Below, one piece after another: positions 7,778 through 15,447 of a stretch of 16,630 nucleotides of DNA (positions within the stretch are counted from its first letter, which is position 1; each line of letters starts with the position of its first letter). The stretch comes from Gemmatimonadota bacterium (GTDB taxonomy: Bacteria > Gemmatimonadota > Gemmatimonadetes > Longimicrobiales > Gaopeijiaceae): the NCBI GenBank assembly GCA_018678395.1, contig JAHHMJ010000586.1, positions 1 to 16,630 on the forward strand, written 5' to 3'. The notes under the pieces are model-generated. The model did no database searches. It had not been told where the DNA came from and saw nothing but the letters and a program-made list of their open reading frames with translations. A program made the position numbers and the translations under genes.

Positions 7778-9079
7778 ATGGCCCACATCCACATCCCCGA
7801 CCGGATTCCCGCCCGCTTCCTTCCACGCTCGTCGTCGTCGACCATGCTCTTCGGGGCGATGGTCGCGGTCGGAGCCGTGAGCTTCTTCCTGTCCCTGCAG
7901 CGCGACGTCACCGCGGCGTGGGCGAGCTACGTTTCGAACTGGCTGTTCTTCTCGAGCATCGCCATGGGCGCAGTGATGTTCGCCGCGGTCACCACGATCG
8001 TGAAGGCCAAGTGGAACTGGTCGCTCCGGCGCATCAGCGTCGCCTACGCGGCGTTCCTGCCGGTCGCCTTCGTGCTGTTGCTGCCCATGCTGGGTCTCGG
8101 GGAGGAGTACTATCCCTGGATCGAGAAGATGGCGTACGACCCGATCGTTCAGGAGAAGGCGGCCTACCTCAACATCCCCTTCCTGATCACGCGCAACGTG
8201 GTCGGTGTGGCGATTCTCTTCGGGATGGCCCTCTACTTCGCCTACCTGGCGATTCGTCCCGACATGGGGCTGCTCGACGAGGCGGAGTTGGACGCCGGTC
8301 AGCGGTCCTGGCGCGCTCGCTTCATGACCGGCTGGTCCGGCCAGGAGCAGGAGGAGGTGCGGAGCTGGCGGCGCATGAATTACCTCGCTCCGTTCTTCGC
8401 GTTCGCCTACGCGACGATCATGAGCTTCGTGGTCTACGACTTCGCCATGTCGCTCGATTCCCACTGGTTCAGCACCCTGTTCGGGGGCTGGTACTTCATG
8501 GGGGCGTTCTGGGGCGGCATCGCCCTCACGGCCTTCACGGCCATGACGCTCCGCCGCACGGACTCCGAGGTCGCGCGCGCGGTCGGGATCCAGCAGCGTC
8601 ATGACCTCGGCAAGCTCGCCTTCGCCTTCACGGTGTTCTGGACCTACCTCTTCTTCTCCCAGTACATCGTCATCTGGTACGGAAAGCTGCCCTGGGAGCA
8701 GAGCTGGATGATCACCCGCTCGGGCGAGGGCTGGGGTCCGTACTCGCTGAGCGTCATCATCCTCTGCTTCGTGATCCCGTTCGCGGGCCTGATCGGGCGC
8801 AAGGCGAAGATGACGCCGGCGATTCTGCAGACGCTGACCGGCGTGATCCTCTTCGGTCTGTGGAACGAGCGTTACTTCCTCGTCGCGCCGTCCATCATTC
8901 CGGAGTACGACGTCGGCAACATGACGTACCACATGCTGACCGCGGTCGGCTTCCTGGGGCTCTTCCTGATGTCGATCCGGTGGTTCCTCTCGACCTTCCC
9001 GATGCTGCAGATCTGGCAGCCGCCGCAGGCGCCGGAGATGGTCGAGGCCGAGGTGCGGTCCGCGGAGGTGGCGGGCTGA
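7778..9079 (+). CDS. actF: Alternative complex III second NrfD-like membrane subunit ActF
   Basis: A 433-residue polytopic membrane protein related to ActC and the NrfD family, with about ten hydrophobic helices between residues 23 and 407. Recognisable elements are the SNWLFFSS-like segment in the second helix (about 53-60), a RISVAYAAFLP stretch (85-95), and a VVYDFAMSLD stretch (218-227) with a following HWFST. In ACIII, ActF packs as a pseudo-symmetric partner of ActC and has no quinol oxidation site of its own; it has been proposed to carry a proton pathway. A good ribosome binding site (GGGGAGGA, 7763-7770) lies seven bases before the ATG at 7778, three bases after the actE stop. The short soluble tail ends with an acidic stretch. 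Order and size match ActF. Confidence 0.95.
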   Translation: MAHIHIPDRIPARFLPRSSSSTMLFGAMVAVGAVSFFLSLQRDVTAAWASYVSNWLFFSSIAMGAVMFAAVTTIVKAKWNWSLRRISVAYAAFLPVAFVLLLPMLGLGEEYYPWIEKMAYDPIVQEKAAYLNIPFLITRNVVGVAILFGMALYFAYLAIRPDMGLLDEAELDAGQRSWRARFMTGWSGQEQEEVRSWRRMNYLAPFFAFAYATIMSFVVYDFAMSLDSHWFSTLFGGWYFMGAFWGGIALTAFTAMTLRRTDSEVARAVGIQQRHDLGKLAFAFTVFWTYLFFSQYIVIWYGKLPWEQSWMITRSGEGWGPYSLSVIILCFVIPFAGLIGRKAKMTPAILQTLTGVILFGLWNERYFLVAPSIIPEYDVGNMTYHMLTAVGFLGLFLMSIRWFLSTFPMLQIWQPPQAPEMVEAEVRSAEVAG

Positions 9080-9084
9080 CCCCC

Positions 9085-9513
9085 GTGACGTTGCGCACGA
9101 TCCTGGTCGGGCTGGCCGTCGCCGCGGTGTCGGCGTGCGGCGGCCCGCCCGCTCCGGGGAGTTCCGGCGAGTATCTCGAGAACGCCGTGTGGCGACTCGC
9201 TTCGATCGACGACATTCGGCTGGACGCCAGCGACGACGACGGCCCCTGGCTCCGCGCGACGTCGGTGGACGGCCGCGTGCAGGGGTCCACCGGGTGCAAT
9301 TCCTTCACCGGTCCGTATCGGGCCGGTGGCACCGAGGTCGCGTTCGGTCCCCTCGCTACCACGCGTCGGGCCTGTGCCGACCCCTCGAGCGCCGAAATCG
9401 AGCGACGGATGCTGGAGCTGCTCCAGAGCGCCGACGGCTATCGGGTCGGCTCCGGGCGCCTCGAGGTCATGGTCGAGGGCCGCATTCGCATGCTCTTCAC
9501 CGCGTCACGCTGA
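9085..9513 (+). CDS. META/HslJ-domain lipoprotein
   Basis: A 142-residue protein starting with GTG. The N-terminus (VTLRTILVGLAVAAVSAC) is a lipoprotein signal with Val-Ser-Ala-Cys as lipobox and Cys18 as the acylation site. Residues about 30-139 form a META domain: Trp36 in an AVWRL start, GSTGCNSFTGPY at 67-78, and GPLATTRRACA at 88-98. Cys71 and Cys97 are the conserved pair, followed by a strand-rich C-terminus. META proteins such as HslJ are outer-membrane or periplasmic proteins linked to motility, heat shock and novobiocin resistance; no enzyme activity is known. The GTG sits five bases after the actF stop, with no close Shine-Dalgarno sequence, so it is probably translationally coupled. 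A role with ACIII is possible only by location. The start could instead be the TTG at 9091. Confidence 0.85.
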   Translation: MTLRTILVGLAVAAVSACGGPPAPGSSGEYLENAVWRLASIDDIRLDASDDDGPWLRATSVDGRVQGSTGCNSFTGPYRAGGTEVAFGPLATTRRACADPSSAEIERRMLELLQSADGYRVGSGRLEVMVEGRIRMLFTASR

Positions 9514-9519
9514 CCGGCT

Positions 9520-9543
9520 CGCGGTCCGAGGACTCGGGCCGCG
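9520..9543. terminator. Candidate hairpin in the convergent gap between META lipoprotein gene and hisN
   Basis: The bases 9520-9530 pair with 9533-9543 (11 potential pairs, one G-U wobble), closing a short loop once the innermost pairs open. It is G+C rich. No T-run follows on either strand, so it is not a classic intrinsic terminator, but its position between two convergent operons fits a termination or mRNA-end structure. It is the only strong inverted repeat I could see in the 71-base gap (9514-9584). Confidence 0.35.
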
Positions 9544-9584
9544 CCACCGCACCCCACCCGCTCCGTCTCACCGTCTCTCGAGAA

Positions 9585-10382
9585 TCAGGCCTCGCCGCGG
9601 CGAAGCGCCTCGAGGACGAGCGGGTGCATGCGACCGTTCGAGGAGATCCCCGAACCGCCGTGAATGGTGCGGCGGCCCTGTAGATCGGTGAAGGTCCCGC
9701 CCGCCTCGGTGAGGATCGTCAGCAACGGACCCGCGTCCCACGACGACAGGATCGGATCGACCATCGCTTCGGCCCGACCGGTCGCGACCAGGATGTGCCC
9801 GTAGCAGTCTCCCCAGGTGCGCGAGAACGAGGACCCCTGCATCAGGGATCGGAAGCCCTGACCCTCCGGCCGGGACAGGATCCGTTCGGCGTCGGTCGTC
9901 AGGATGAGACTCCAATCCAGCTCTCCGACGTTCGAAACCGCGCACGGATTGCCGTTCCAGAGGCAACCCAGTCCCTCTCCGGCCGCGACGGTCTCACCGA
10001 GCGCCGGGAAGTGAGCGACGCCCACGAAGGGCCCGTCGGGGCCTTCCACGCCGATCAGGACGCCGTAGAGCGGCACGCCCCGCATGAACGAGCGGGTGCC
10101 GTCGATGGGATCGAGAATCCAGCGGATCGGCGCGTCCTCGCGGGTGACACCGAACTCCTCGCCGAGGATACCGTGCTCCGGCCAGCGCTCCTCGATGCGC
10201 TTGCGGATGTGCTCCTCGGCCTCACGGTCCGCCATGGTGACGGGGCTGCCGTCGCCCTTGGACTCGGCGTCGACGAGACCGCCGAAGTAGCGCAGGGTGA
10301 TTTCGCCCGCCTCGTGAGCGAAGCGGGTCGCGGCCTCGAGAACGTCGAGTACCGTGTCGCGGTCGATCCCGTCTCCCCTCAT
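9585..10382 (-). CDS. hisN: Inositol monophosphatase family phosphatase, HisN-like (histidinol-phosphatase)
   Basis: A 265-residue member of the inositol monophosphatase fold family. Metal-binding motifs are complete: GEEFG (74-78, Glu75), DPIDGTRSF (91-99, Asp91/Asp94) and WDAGP (215-219, Asp216). GDCYGHILVATGRAEAMVDP at 191-210 is typical of the HisN-type histidinol phosphatases, more so than of general inositol monophosphatases, so histidine biosynthesis (histidinol phosphate to histidinol) is the best guess. It could also act on inositol phosphate, fructose bisphosphate or 3'-phosphoadenosine phosphate, which share this fold. The ATG at 10382 forms an ATGA overlap with the trmJ-like stop and is preferred over the frame's extension to 11021, which is the shadow of that gene. 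It is the last gene of the minus-strand operon. No other his gene is seen here. Confidence 0.85.
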   Translation of the reverse strand: MRGDGIDRDTVLDVLEAATRFAHEAGEITLRYFGGLVDAESKGDGSPVTMADREAEEHIRKRIEERWPEHGILGEEFGVTREDAPIRWILDPIDGTRSFMRGVPLYGVLIGVEGPDGPFVGVAHFPALGETVAAGEGLGCLWNGNPCAVSNVGELDWSLILTTDAERILSRPEGQGFRSLMQGSSFSRTWGDCYGHILVATGRAEAMVDPILSSWDAGPLLTILTEAGGTFTDLQGRRTIHGGSGISSNGRMHPLVLEALRRGEA

Positions 10383-11209
10383 GCGTCCTCCTCGGTAGGT
10401 GTGTCGGCGGTACCGATGCCGTGTCGGTCCATGTAGTGCCCGATCTCGAAACCGATGGCCTGGATCAGGCGGCTCTCCCGGCGGTCGAGATCCGCGCGGG
10501 CGAGCACCGTCCGGAGGGTCCGCACGACGGCGTCGGATCTGCGCGTGCCCTTGAAGAACTGGATCCGCCCCAGGCCGCGTTCGAGCGCCGTGTACATGCC
10601 CTCCATCTCGCCCTGCGTCGCCGGTCGGGTCGAACGCCGGCCGGCCGGCAGCTCCGCACCGCCCTCGGTCGCGACCATCTGGAGCTCGTAGGCAAGGACC
10701 AGAAAGGCCTGCGCCAGGTTGAGCGACGAGTACTCCTCGTCGGTCGGAATGATCGCGATGCGATGGCAGAGGTCGAGCCCCTCGTTGGTCAGTCCGCGGT
10801 CCTCGCGGCCGAACACCAGCGCCACCGGACCGTCGACGGCCCGGGCGAGCATCTCGGCGGCGACGGGTCGGGGCCGGACGTAATTCCGATTCGCCGTGCG
10901 CGCACGCGCGGTGGTTCCCACCACGAACACGCAGTCGGCGACCGCGTCCTCGAGCGTGTCCACGATCTCGGTCGCTTCGACGAGCGGACCGCTGCGGTGC
11001 GCGATCCCGTCGATGCGCCACGGGTCGAACTCGTCCGGCTGCACGAGCCGAAGCCGCGACAGTCCCATGTTCAGCATGGCCCGGATCACGCCGGCGATGT
11101 TGACGACGTTCTGGGGGTGATCGAGCACGACCACCACCCGGTCCAGCGGTGAACCGCCGCCACTCACGTCGTCGATGCCGTTCGCGTTCACTCGGTCCGC
11201 GTCGTTCAT
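10379..11209 (-). CDS. trmJ: TrmJ-like SpoU/TrmH family RNA 2'-O-methyltransferase
   Basis: A 276-residue SPOUT methyltransferase. The three SpoU motifs are visible: HPQNVVNIAGVIRAMLNMG (31-49, Asn34), VALVFGREDRGLTNEG (129-144) and IIPTDEEYSSLNLAQAFLVL (153-172, Ser161/Asn164). The combination matches TrmJ, which methylates the 2'-hydroxyl of position 32 in tRNA anticodon loops using SAM in a trefoil-knot fold. A C-terminal extension (about 195-265) fits the usual TrmJ dimer tail. Other members, such as TrmH or RlmB, have different motif-II and motif-III context, so TrmJ is likely but the substrate is not proven. Its ATG overlaps the upstream MFS stop as ATGA and its stop overlaps the hisN start as ATGA. 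The N-terminal 20 residues are low-complexity and could belong to a slightly different start. Confidence 0.87.
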   Translation of the reverse strand: MNDADRVNANGIDDVSGGGSPLDRVVVVLDHPQNVVNIAGVIRAMLNMGLSRLRLVQPDEFDPWRIDGIAHRSGPLVEATEIVDTLEDAVADCVFVVGTTARARTANRNYVRPRPVAAEMLARAVDGPVALVFGREDRGLTNEGLDLCHRIAIIPTDEEYSSLNLAQAFLVLAYELQMVATEGGAELPAGRRSTRPATQGEMEGMYTALERGLGRIQFFKGTRRSDAVVRTLRTVLARADLDRRESRLIQAIGFEIGHYMDRHGIGTADTPTEEDA

Positions 11210-12462
11210 GCCGTCACCTCACGTCCCCGACCCACGCCGGGCTGCATGAGGCCGATCGCCCCGACGGCCCCGAGGAAGGCGATGGCGGCGCCGAAGACGT
11301 ACGGAAGGCCGATCGAGACGTCGAGTGCCGCTCCCGCGGCCGCGGGTCCGATGATCCTGCCGAGGGACCCCACGCTCTGCCCGATGCCCAGCACGCCGCC
11401 CTGGATGCCCGGGGGCGAGACGCGCGACACGAGGCCGAGGACACTGGGGAGCGTGCCGCCGTACCCGATCGCGAGCAGCGTCAGGCCGACCCAGACCCAC
11501 CCCAGTGTGGGCGACCACGCGAGCACGAGGAGCCCGGCGACGAATGGGACGCCGCTGGCACGGATCAGCCGAACCTCGCCGAAGCGGGGCACCAGACGCC
11601 GTACCAGACCCCCCTGGACCACGGCCGAGATCAGGCCGAGGAAGGCGAAGAGGTATCCGACCTCGCGCGCGTCGAGGCCGAAGCGCGAGGCGCCGTAGAG
11701 CGAGAGCGTCGGCTGGATCACGGCGAACGCGACGGTGAACAGGAAGTAGAGGAGCAGAACCCGGCGCAGCGCGGGAGCCTTCAGAACCTCGCCGATCCCC
11801 TCGCGGGTGAACGCCCACCCGGGTCGACGTCGGCCGCGGCGGGGCTGTGCCTCGGCGGGTCGGACCACGCGGGTCTCGGGAAGGAAGAAGAAGGCGAGCC
11901 CCGCGTTGGCGAGACAGAGGCCGGCCGCGAGCAGACCGGGGGCCGCCGTCGAGATGCCGGCGGTCAGTCCACCGAGGGCAGGACCGACCGTGAAGCCGAG
12001 CCCGAAGGCGGCGCCGATCAGACCCATGTTGCCCGCTCGCCGCTCGGGTGGGGTGATGTCGGCGATGTACGCTTCGGCCACCGGGATCGTGGATCCACCG
12101 ACGCCGGCCATGATCCGCGAAACGAAGAGGGCCGCGACCGAGCCGGCCCAGGCGAAGACCGCGTAGGCCAGGGCCGAGCCGACCAGACCGAGCAACAGGA
12201 TGGGGCGGCGTCCGAATCGATCGCTCAACCGTCCCCAGAGGGGCGCCATGAAGAACTGCGCCACGGAGTACACGGTCACGAGCAGCCCGACCGTGAGTCC
12301 GGTGGCACCGAAACGATCGGCGTACAGCGGAAGGAGGGGCAGTACGATCCCGAACCCGACGAGGTCGACGAAGACCGTCAGGAAGAGGAGGGGGAGGTGG
12401 CGGCGTCCGGCGACCGGAGGGCCGCTCGGTGCGCGCGGCGCCTCAGTCGGAGCGGCGATCAA
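11206..12462 (-). CDS. MFS transporter, DHA1 family (TetA-like)
   Basis: A 418-residue major facilitator protein with about twelve helices in two halves. The DHA1-type first helix carries [15 protein letters not shown] (31-45, Asp33). Motif A lies between helices 2 and 3 ([11 protein letters not shown], 77-87), and GPALGG marks the helix-5 antiporter motif. The closest general class is the TetA/MdtG-type drug:H+ antiporter group; the substrate cannot be told. The N-terminal ~22 residues are low-complexity and precede helix 1. Translation must begin at a TTG (12462), since no other start codon lies between the tatA stop region and helix 1. The TTG overlaps the tatA 3' end by 20 bases in another frame. 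The downstream junction with trmJ is an ATGA overlap. Family identity is firm, substrate unknown. Confidence 0.9.
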   Translation of the reverse strand: MIAAPTEAPRAPSGPPVAGRRHLPLLFLTVFVDLVGFGIVLPLLPLYADRFGATGLTVGLLVTVYSVAQFFMAPLWGRLSDRFGRRPILLLGLVGSALAYAVFAWAGSVAALFVSRIMAGVGGSTIPVAEAYIADITPPERRAGNMGLIGAAFGLGFTVGPALGGLTAGISTAAPGLLAAGLCLANAGLAFFFLPETRVVRPAEAQPRRGRRRPGWAFTREGIGEVLKAPALRRVLLLYFLFTVAFAVIQPTLSLYGASRFGLDAREVGYLFAFLGLISAVVQGGLVRRLVPRFGEVRLIRASGVPFVAGLLVLAWSPTLGWVWVGLTLLAIGYGGTLPSVLGLVSRVSPPGIQGGVLGIGQSVGSLGRIIGPAAAGAALDVSIGLPYVFGAAIAFLGAVGAIGLMQPGVGRGREVTA

Positions 12463-12631
12463 CGTCCTCCGAGCCCGAATCGATGCGATGATCGTCCGAC
12501 TTCATCTCGCCCTTGAAATTGCGGATGCCCTCTCCGAGTCCCCTCGCGATGAGCGGGATCTTGCGTGCTCCGAATACGAGGACGATGAGGCCCAGGATCA
12601 GGAGCAGTTCGGTGATTCCGAGTCCGAACAC
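12443..12631 (-). CDS. tatA: Sec-independent protein translocase TatA/TatE
   Basis: A 62-residue TatA-type subunit of the twin-arginine translocase. One N-terminal helix (about residues 5-20, with Glu8 in the [13 protein letters not shown] segment) is followed by the hinge and the amphipathic helix: [20 protein letters not shown], residues 20-39, containing the conserved Phe-Gly. A short charged tail ends it. TatA forms the pore-like oligomers that let folded Tat substrates cross the inner membrane. The start is GTG at 12631; no in-frame ATG is available and no strong ribosome binding site is evident. It is the shortest gene in the operon, 34 bases after the acyl-CoA dehydrogenase stop and overlapping the MFS start by 20 bases. 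tatB and tatC are not nearby. The local Tat substrate is ActB. Confidence 0.95.
   Translation of the reverse strand: MFGLGITELLLILGLIVLVFGARKIPLIARGLGEGIRNFKGEMKSDDHRIDSGSEDVDRRSD
12466..12470 (-). promoter_or_regulatory. Ribosome binding site in tatA for the MFS gene
   Basis: GGAGG (complement of 12466-12470) lies three bases before the TTG at 12462, inside the last codons of tatA. It supports initiation at this rare start codon although the spacing is shorter than usual. Confidence 0.4.
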
Positions 12632-12665
12632 GGGATGCGGGGGTGCGAGGAGAGGGGGGCGGCGA

Positions 12666-13832
12666 TCACTTCAGGAGCATCTTCGCGATCGTCTGCTTCT
12701 GCATGTTCGAGGTGCCCTCGTAGATCGTGCCGATCTTGGCGTCGCGGTAATACTTCTCGATCGGATACTCCCGCGTGAAGCCGTAGCCTCCGTAGAGGTC
12801 GATGCAGACCGAAGACACGCGCTGGGCGACCTCCGACGAGTAGAGCTTGGCCTGCGCGGCAGCCATGAGGAAGTCCTGCCCCGCGTCCTTCAAGCGGGCC
12901 GCGTTGTAGACGAGGAGACGCGCGGCCTCGATCTCGGTGGCCATCTCGGCGAGCTGGAACTGGACGCCCTGGAAGGATCCGATCGCGCGCCCGAACTGCT
13001 CGCGCTCCTTCACGTAGCCGATCGTGTGGTCGAGTGCGCCCTGCGCGAGTCCGACCATCTGCGCGCCGATCCCGATCCGGCCCTCGTTGAGCGTCTCGAT
13101 GGCGACCTTGTAGCCGACCCCGACCTCACCCAGCACGGCCTCGGGCCCGACGCGAACGTCGTCGAGAACGATCTCGCAGGTCGACGAGGCGCGGATGCCG
13201 AGCTTGTCCTCCTTCTTGCCGACGCTGAAGCCCGGCGCGTCGCCCTCGACCAGGAAGGCGGTGATGCCCCGGTACCCGGCCGACGCGTCGACCGTCGCGA
13301 AGACGATGAAGAGGTCGGCCTGCCCGGCGTTCGTGATCCACAGCTTCTGGCCCTCGATCACCCAGTCGTCGCCGTCCTGCGTGGCGCGGCAGGCCAGCGC
13401 GAAGGCGTCGGACCCGGCCCCGGCCTCGGAGAGCGCGTAGGCGCCGACCGTGTCCGAGGCGAGACGGGGGAAATACCGCTCCTGCTGCTCCTCGGTGCCC
13501 CAGCGCTTGATGGCGTTGATCACCAGGGTGTTCTGGACATCGACGAGCACGGCGACCGACGGATCGACCCGCGAGAGCTCCTCGACCACCAGCACGGAGG
13601 TGAAGAAATCCAGGCCCGCACCCCCGAACTCGTCGGGGATCTCGATGCCCATGAGCCCCATGCCGAAGAGCTCGTCGATGAGGCCCGAGTCCATCTGCTG
13701 CGCCGCATCCATGTCTGCGATGCGGGGAGTGATCTCGGCTTCGGCGAAATCGCGTACGGCGTCCCGGAACATGCCCTCGTCTTCGGAGAGCATCGTGAGG
13801 GCAGGGCGGGGGGCGTCGATAGTCGTACTCAT
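12666..13832 (-). CDS. Acyl-CoA dehydrogenase (short/branched-chain type)
   Basis: A 388-residue FAD-dependent acyl-CoA dehydrogenase, a typical length. It catalyses alpha,beta-dehydrogenation of an acyl-CoA and passes electrons to ETF and then the quinone pool. FAD- and substrate-binding signatures are [12 protein letters not shown] (132-143) and WITNAG (165-170). The catalytic base is Glu372 in IYEGTSNMQ (370-378), the position used by short-chain and branched-chain enzymes. [13 protein letters not shown] (276-288) and [12 protein letters not shown] (346-357) are further family motifs. The ATG at 13832 forms an ATGA overlap with the upstream eIF2B-like gene, which settles the start. The frame stays open upstream only through that gene's shadow. 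Butyryl-, 2-methylbutyryl- or isobutyryl-CoA are all possible substrates. No thiolase or ETF gene is seen nearby. Confidence 0.93.
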   Translation of the reverse strand: MSTTIDAPRPALTMLSEDEGMFRDAVRDFAEAEITPRIADMDAAQQMDSGLIDELFGMGLMGIEIPDEFGGAGLDFFTSVLVVEELSRVDPSVAVLVDVQNTLVINAIKRWGTEEQQERYFPRLASDTVGAYALSEAGAGSDAFALACRATQDGDDWVIEGQKLWITNAGQADLFIVFATVDASAGYRGITAFLVEGDAPGFSVGKKEDKLGIRASSTCEIVLDDVRVGPEAVLGEVGVGYKVAIETLNEGRIGIGAQMVGLAQGALDHTIGYVKEREQFGRAIGSFQGVQFQLAEMATEIEAARLLVYNAARLKDAGQDFLMAAAQAKLYSSEVAQRVSSVCIDLYGGYGFTREYPIEKYYRDAKIGTIYEGTSNMQKQTIAKMLLK

Positions 13833-14791
13833 GGCGCTCGGTCGTGGGGTTCTGGGTCTTGGCTGGGCGAGCCCGCTCGGCGGACCGCCCACCGGGCCAA
13901 CTCGGCCGACAACGGCTCGCTGGGCCGCGAGGTCGACAGCGTCGCCGGGTCGGTCGGGCCGTGATCGGTTATGACCTGATCGACGAGCTCGTACGGCAAC
14001 AGTTCAAAGTAACGGTTCCACACGCGCACCGGGCCCGGGGGTCGCCCCACCTCTTCGCCCGGACGATCGTCGTCCAGCGGTTGAGGAAACCCCGCGGGAA
14101 GGAACTTGGTCCGGTCGGTCACCACCCAGACCGGTACGTCCTCGGCCCGCGCACAGCGGGCGACCGCCACCGAACCGATCTTGTTGACGATGCCGGCGTC
14201 TCCGACCGAGTCCGCACCCAGCACCACCGCCCGGCAGCCGGCGATCAGCGATGCCGCTGCCGCATCCACCGCCACGGTCACCTCGACGCCGACCCGGGAC
14301 AGGACCTGGGCGAGACGCACCCCCTCGTCCAGGGGGCGGCTCTCGAGACACACCACCGACAGCGCGCCCTCGTCGGCGGCTCGCAACAGCCCGGTCCGCA
14401 CCGTCGACGAGTCCGACAGCGTCATCACCCGGTCGCCGGCGTCGAGCATGTCACTCAGGTGCCGGCCGGCCTGCGCGGTGGCCCGGTCGAGTTCTTCGCG
14501 GAAGCACTCGGCCACGCGGGCGACGCGCCGGCGGGCCTCGTCGAGAGGCGGATCGTCGTCCAGAGCGGCGAACACTCTCGCGAGCAGAGTCACGACGGGC
14601 GCCATGGACGGTTGGGCATCGAGAACGCGGCCGGCGGCTTCATCGAGGACTCGTCGCAGCGCCGAGGTCGAGTCGGCGTGTGCGTGAACGGCTACACGCC
14701 GCACGACCTCGGCGGCCGTGCGACTCACGACCGCGGCACCGCTGACGACATCGGCGCGCAGCGGCGAAACCAGGGCATCGAGGTGGACCAT
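13829..14791 (-). CDS. eIF2B / R15P-isomerase / MtnA superfamily protein, unassigned function
   Basis: A 320-residue protein of the initiation-factor-2B fold family. Motifs are SDSSTVRTGLL (126-136), ESRPLDEGVRLA (150-161), GADSVGDAGIVNKIGS (192-207) and TDRTKFLP (225-232). A terminal WNRYFELLPYELVD segment (258-271) is also typical. Relatives include eIF2B alpha, ribose-1,5-bisphosphate isomerase (AMP salvage) and methylthioribose-1-phosphate isomerase MtnA. The catalytic Cys of MtnA is replaced by Ser here (about 128-129), so it is unlikely to be MtnA. The substrate is unknown. Two other starts lie upstream in frame (ATG at 14875, TTG at 14929). The chosen ATG at 14791 gives the best-aligned N-terminus, and 14875 lies within the candidate promoter elements. 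Its stop overlaps the acyl-CoA dehydrogenase start. It is first in the minus operon. Confidence 0.8.
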   Translation of the reverse strand: MVHLDALVSPLRADVVSGAAVVSRTAAEVVRRVAVHAHADSTSALRRVLDEAAGRVLDAQPSMAPVVTLLARVFAALDDDPPLDEARRRVARVAECFREELDRATAQAGRHLSDMLDAGDRVMTLSDSSTVRTGLLRAADEGALSVVCLESRPLDEGVRLAQVLSRVGVEVTVAVDAAAASLIAGCRAVVLGADSVGDAGIVNKIGSVAVARCARAEDVPVWVVTDRTKFLPAGFPQPLDDDRPGEEVGRPPGPVRVWNRYFELLPYELVDQVITDHGPTDPATLSTSRPSEPLSAELARWAVRRAGSPSQDPEPHDRAP

Positions 14792-14846
14792 GTGCGTCTC
14801 GATTCCGGACTCGACGGGGGGTTGGAAAGGTACCTCACGAGGGGGG

Positions 14847-14875
14847 GCGACAAAAGCTGGGGCGCTCCCTATCAT
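14847..14875 (+). promoter_or_regulatory. Candidate sigma70-like promoter of gcvH
   Basis: GCGACA at 14847-14852 (4 of 6 to the -35 consensus), then 17 bases, then TATCAT at 14870-14875 (5 of 6 to the -10 consensus). Transcription would start near 14882, about 68 bases before gcvH. The same spot on the minus strand reads TATGAT (complement of 14872-14877), which could be the -10 element of the divergent minus operon, although no -35 match is seen there. No glycine-riboswitch-like fold is obvious in the leader. Confidence 0.4.
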
Positions 14876-14949
14876 ACGGGGCCGTCGGAGCGCGTCCGCG
14901 CCGGTCGGCCATCGGATACGCCCCCTCAACGGAGACCCGCGAGGCGCCC

Positions 14950-15339
14950 ATGTCGGAGATTCCCGCCGGACTGCTCTACACCGCCGAACACGAGTACCTG
15001 CGCAAGACCGATGAAGACGGCGTCTACACCGTCGGCATCACCGATTACGCGCAGGGCGAGCTGGGCGACGTGGTTTTCGTCGAACTGCCGTCCGCCGGTG
15101 ATTCGTTCGAACACATGCAGACCTTCGGTACGATCGAGGCCGTCAAGGCGGTCAGCGATCTGTATTGCCCGGTCTCCGCCGAGATCGTCGAGGTGAACGC
15201 GTCTCTGGACGACGATCCTTCGCTGGTCAACAGCGATCCCTACGGCGCCGGATGGATGATCCGCATCCGCGTCGCGAATGTCGACGATCTCGGGGACCTC
15301 ATGGATTCCGAGGGGTACGCGTCGCACGTCGGGGAGTGA
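14950..15339 (+). CDS. gcvH: Glycine cleavage system H protein
   Basis: A 129-residue lipoyl carrier, the normal GcvH length. It shuttles the aminomethyl group and reducing equivalents between the P, T and L proteins of the glycine cleavage system in the cytoplasm. The lipoyl-attachment lysine is Lys66 in GTIEAVKAVSDL (60-71). YTAEHEYLR (10-18), VGITDYAQGELGDVVFVELP (28-47) and the C-terminal NSDPYGAGWMIRI stretch are typical. The start ATG at 14950 has GAGG at 14941-14944 with five bases of spacing. It precedes gcvP by 108 bases and is divergent from the eIF2B-like gene. gcvT and the lipoyl ligase genes are not in the window. Confidence 0.96.
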   Translation: MSEIPAGLLYTAEHEYLRKTDEDGVYTVGITDYAQGELGDVVFVELPSAGDSFEHMQTFGTIEAVKAVSDLYCPVSAEIVEVNASLDDDPSLVNSDPYGAGWMIRIRVANVDDLGDLMDSEGYASHVGE

Positions 15340-15447
15340 CGGCCCAACGCCAGCCCCCCGATTCCGTCGCGCAGCCCCGCGCGCGCCGCCCGGACGGGTG
15401 GTGTGGTCGGGGCTGTGTCCGTCTCGATTCCGCACTGAAGACCTGAC

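Noticed and set aside
7052..8932. A 626-codon open frame on the minus strand opposite actE and actF
   Set aside because: It is an antisense shadow of high-G+C genes: its translation is rich in Arg, His, Asp and Glu with no recognisable domain, and the plus-strand products are clear ACIII subunits.
10383..11021. Upstream extension of the hisN frame
   Set aside because: It is the out-of-frame shadow of the trmJ-like gene; the ATGA overlap at 10379-10382 gives a better start.
11149..12516. A 455-codon plus-strand open frame opposite the MFS gene
   Set aside because: Low-complexity, highly charged translation; the minus strand encodes a typical twelve-helix transporter.
14876..14949. Glycine riboswitch before gcvH
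   Set aside because: The leader predicted from the promoter is too short for the usual tandem aptamer and no conserved aptamer core could be seen by eye.
15340..15447. A small gene or terminator between gcvH and gcvP
   Set aside because: No open frame with a ribosome binding site and no hairpin with a T-run was found; the gap looks like ordinary leader sequence.
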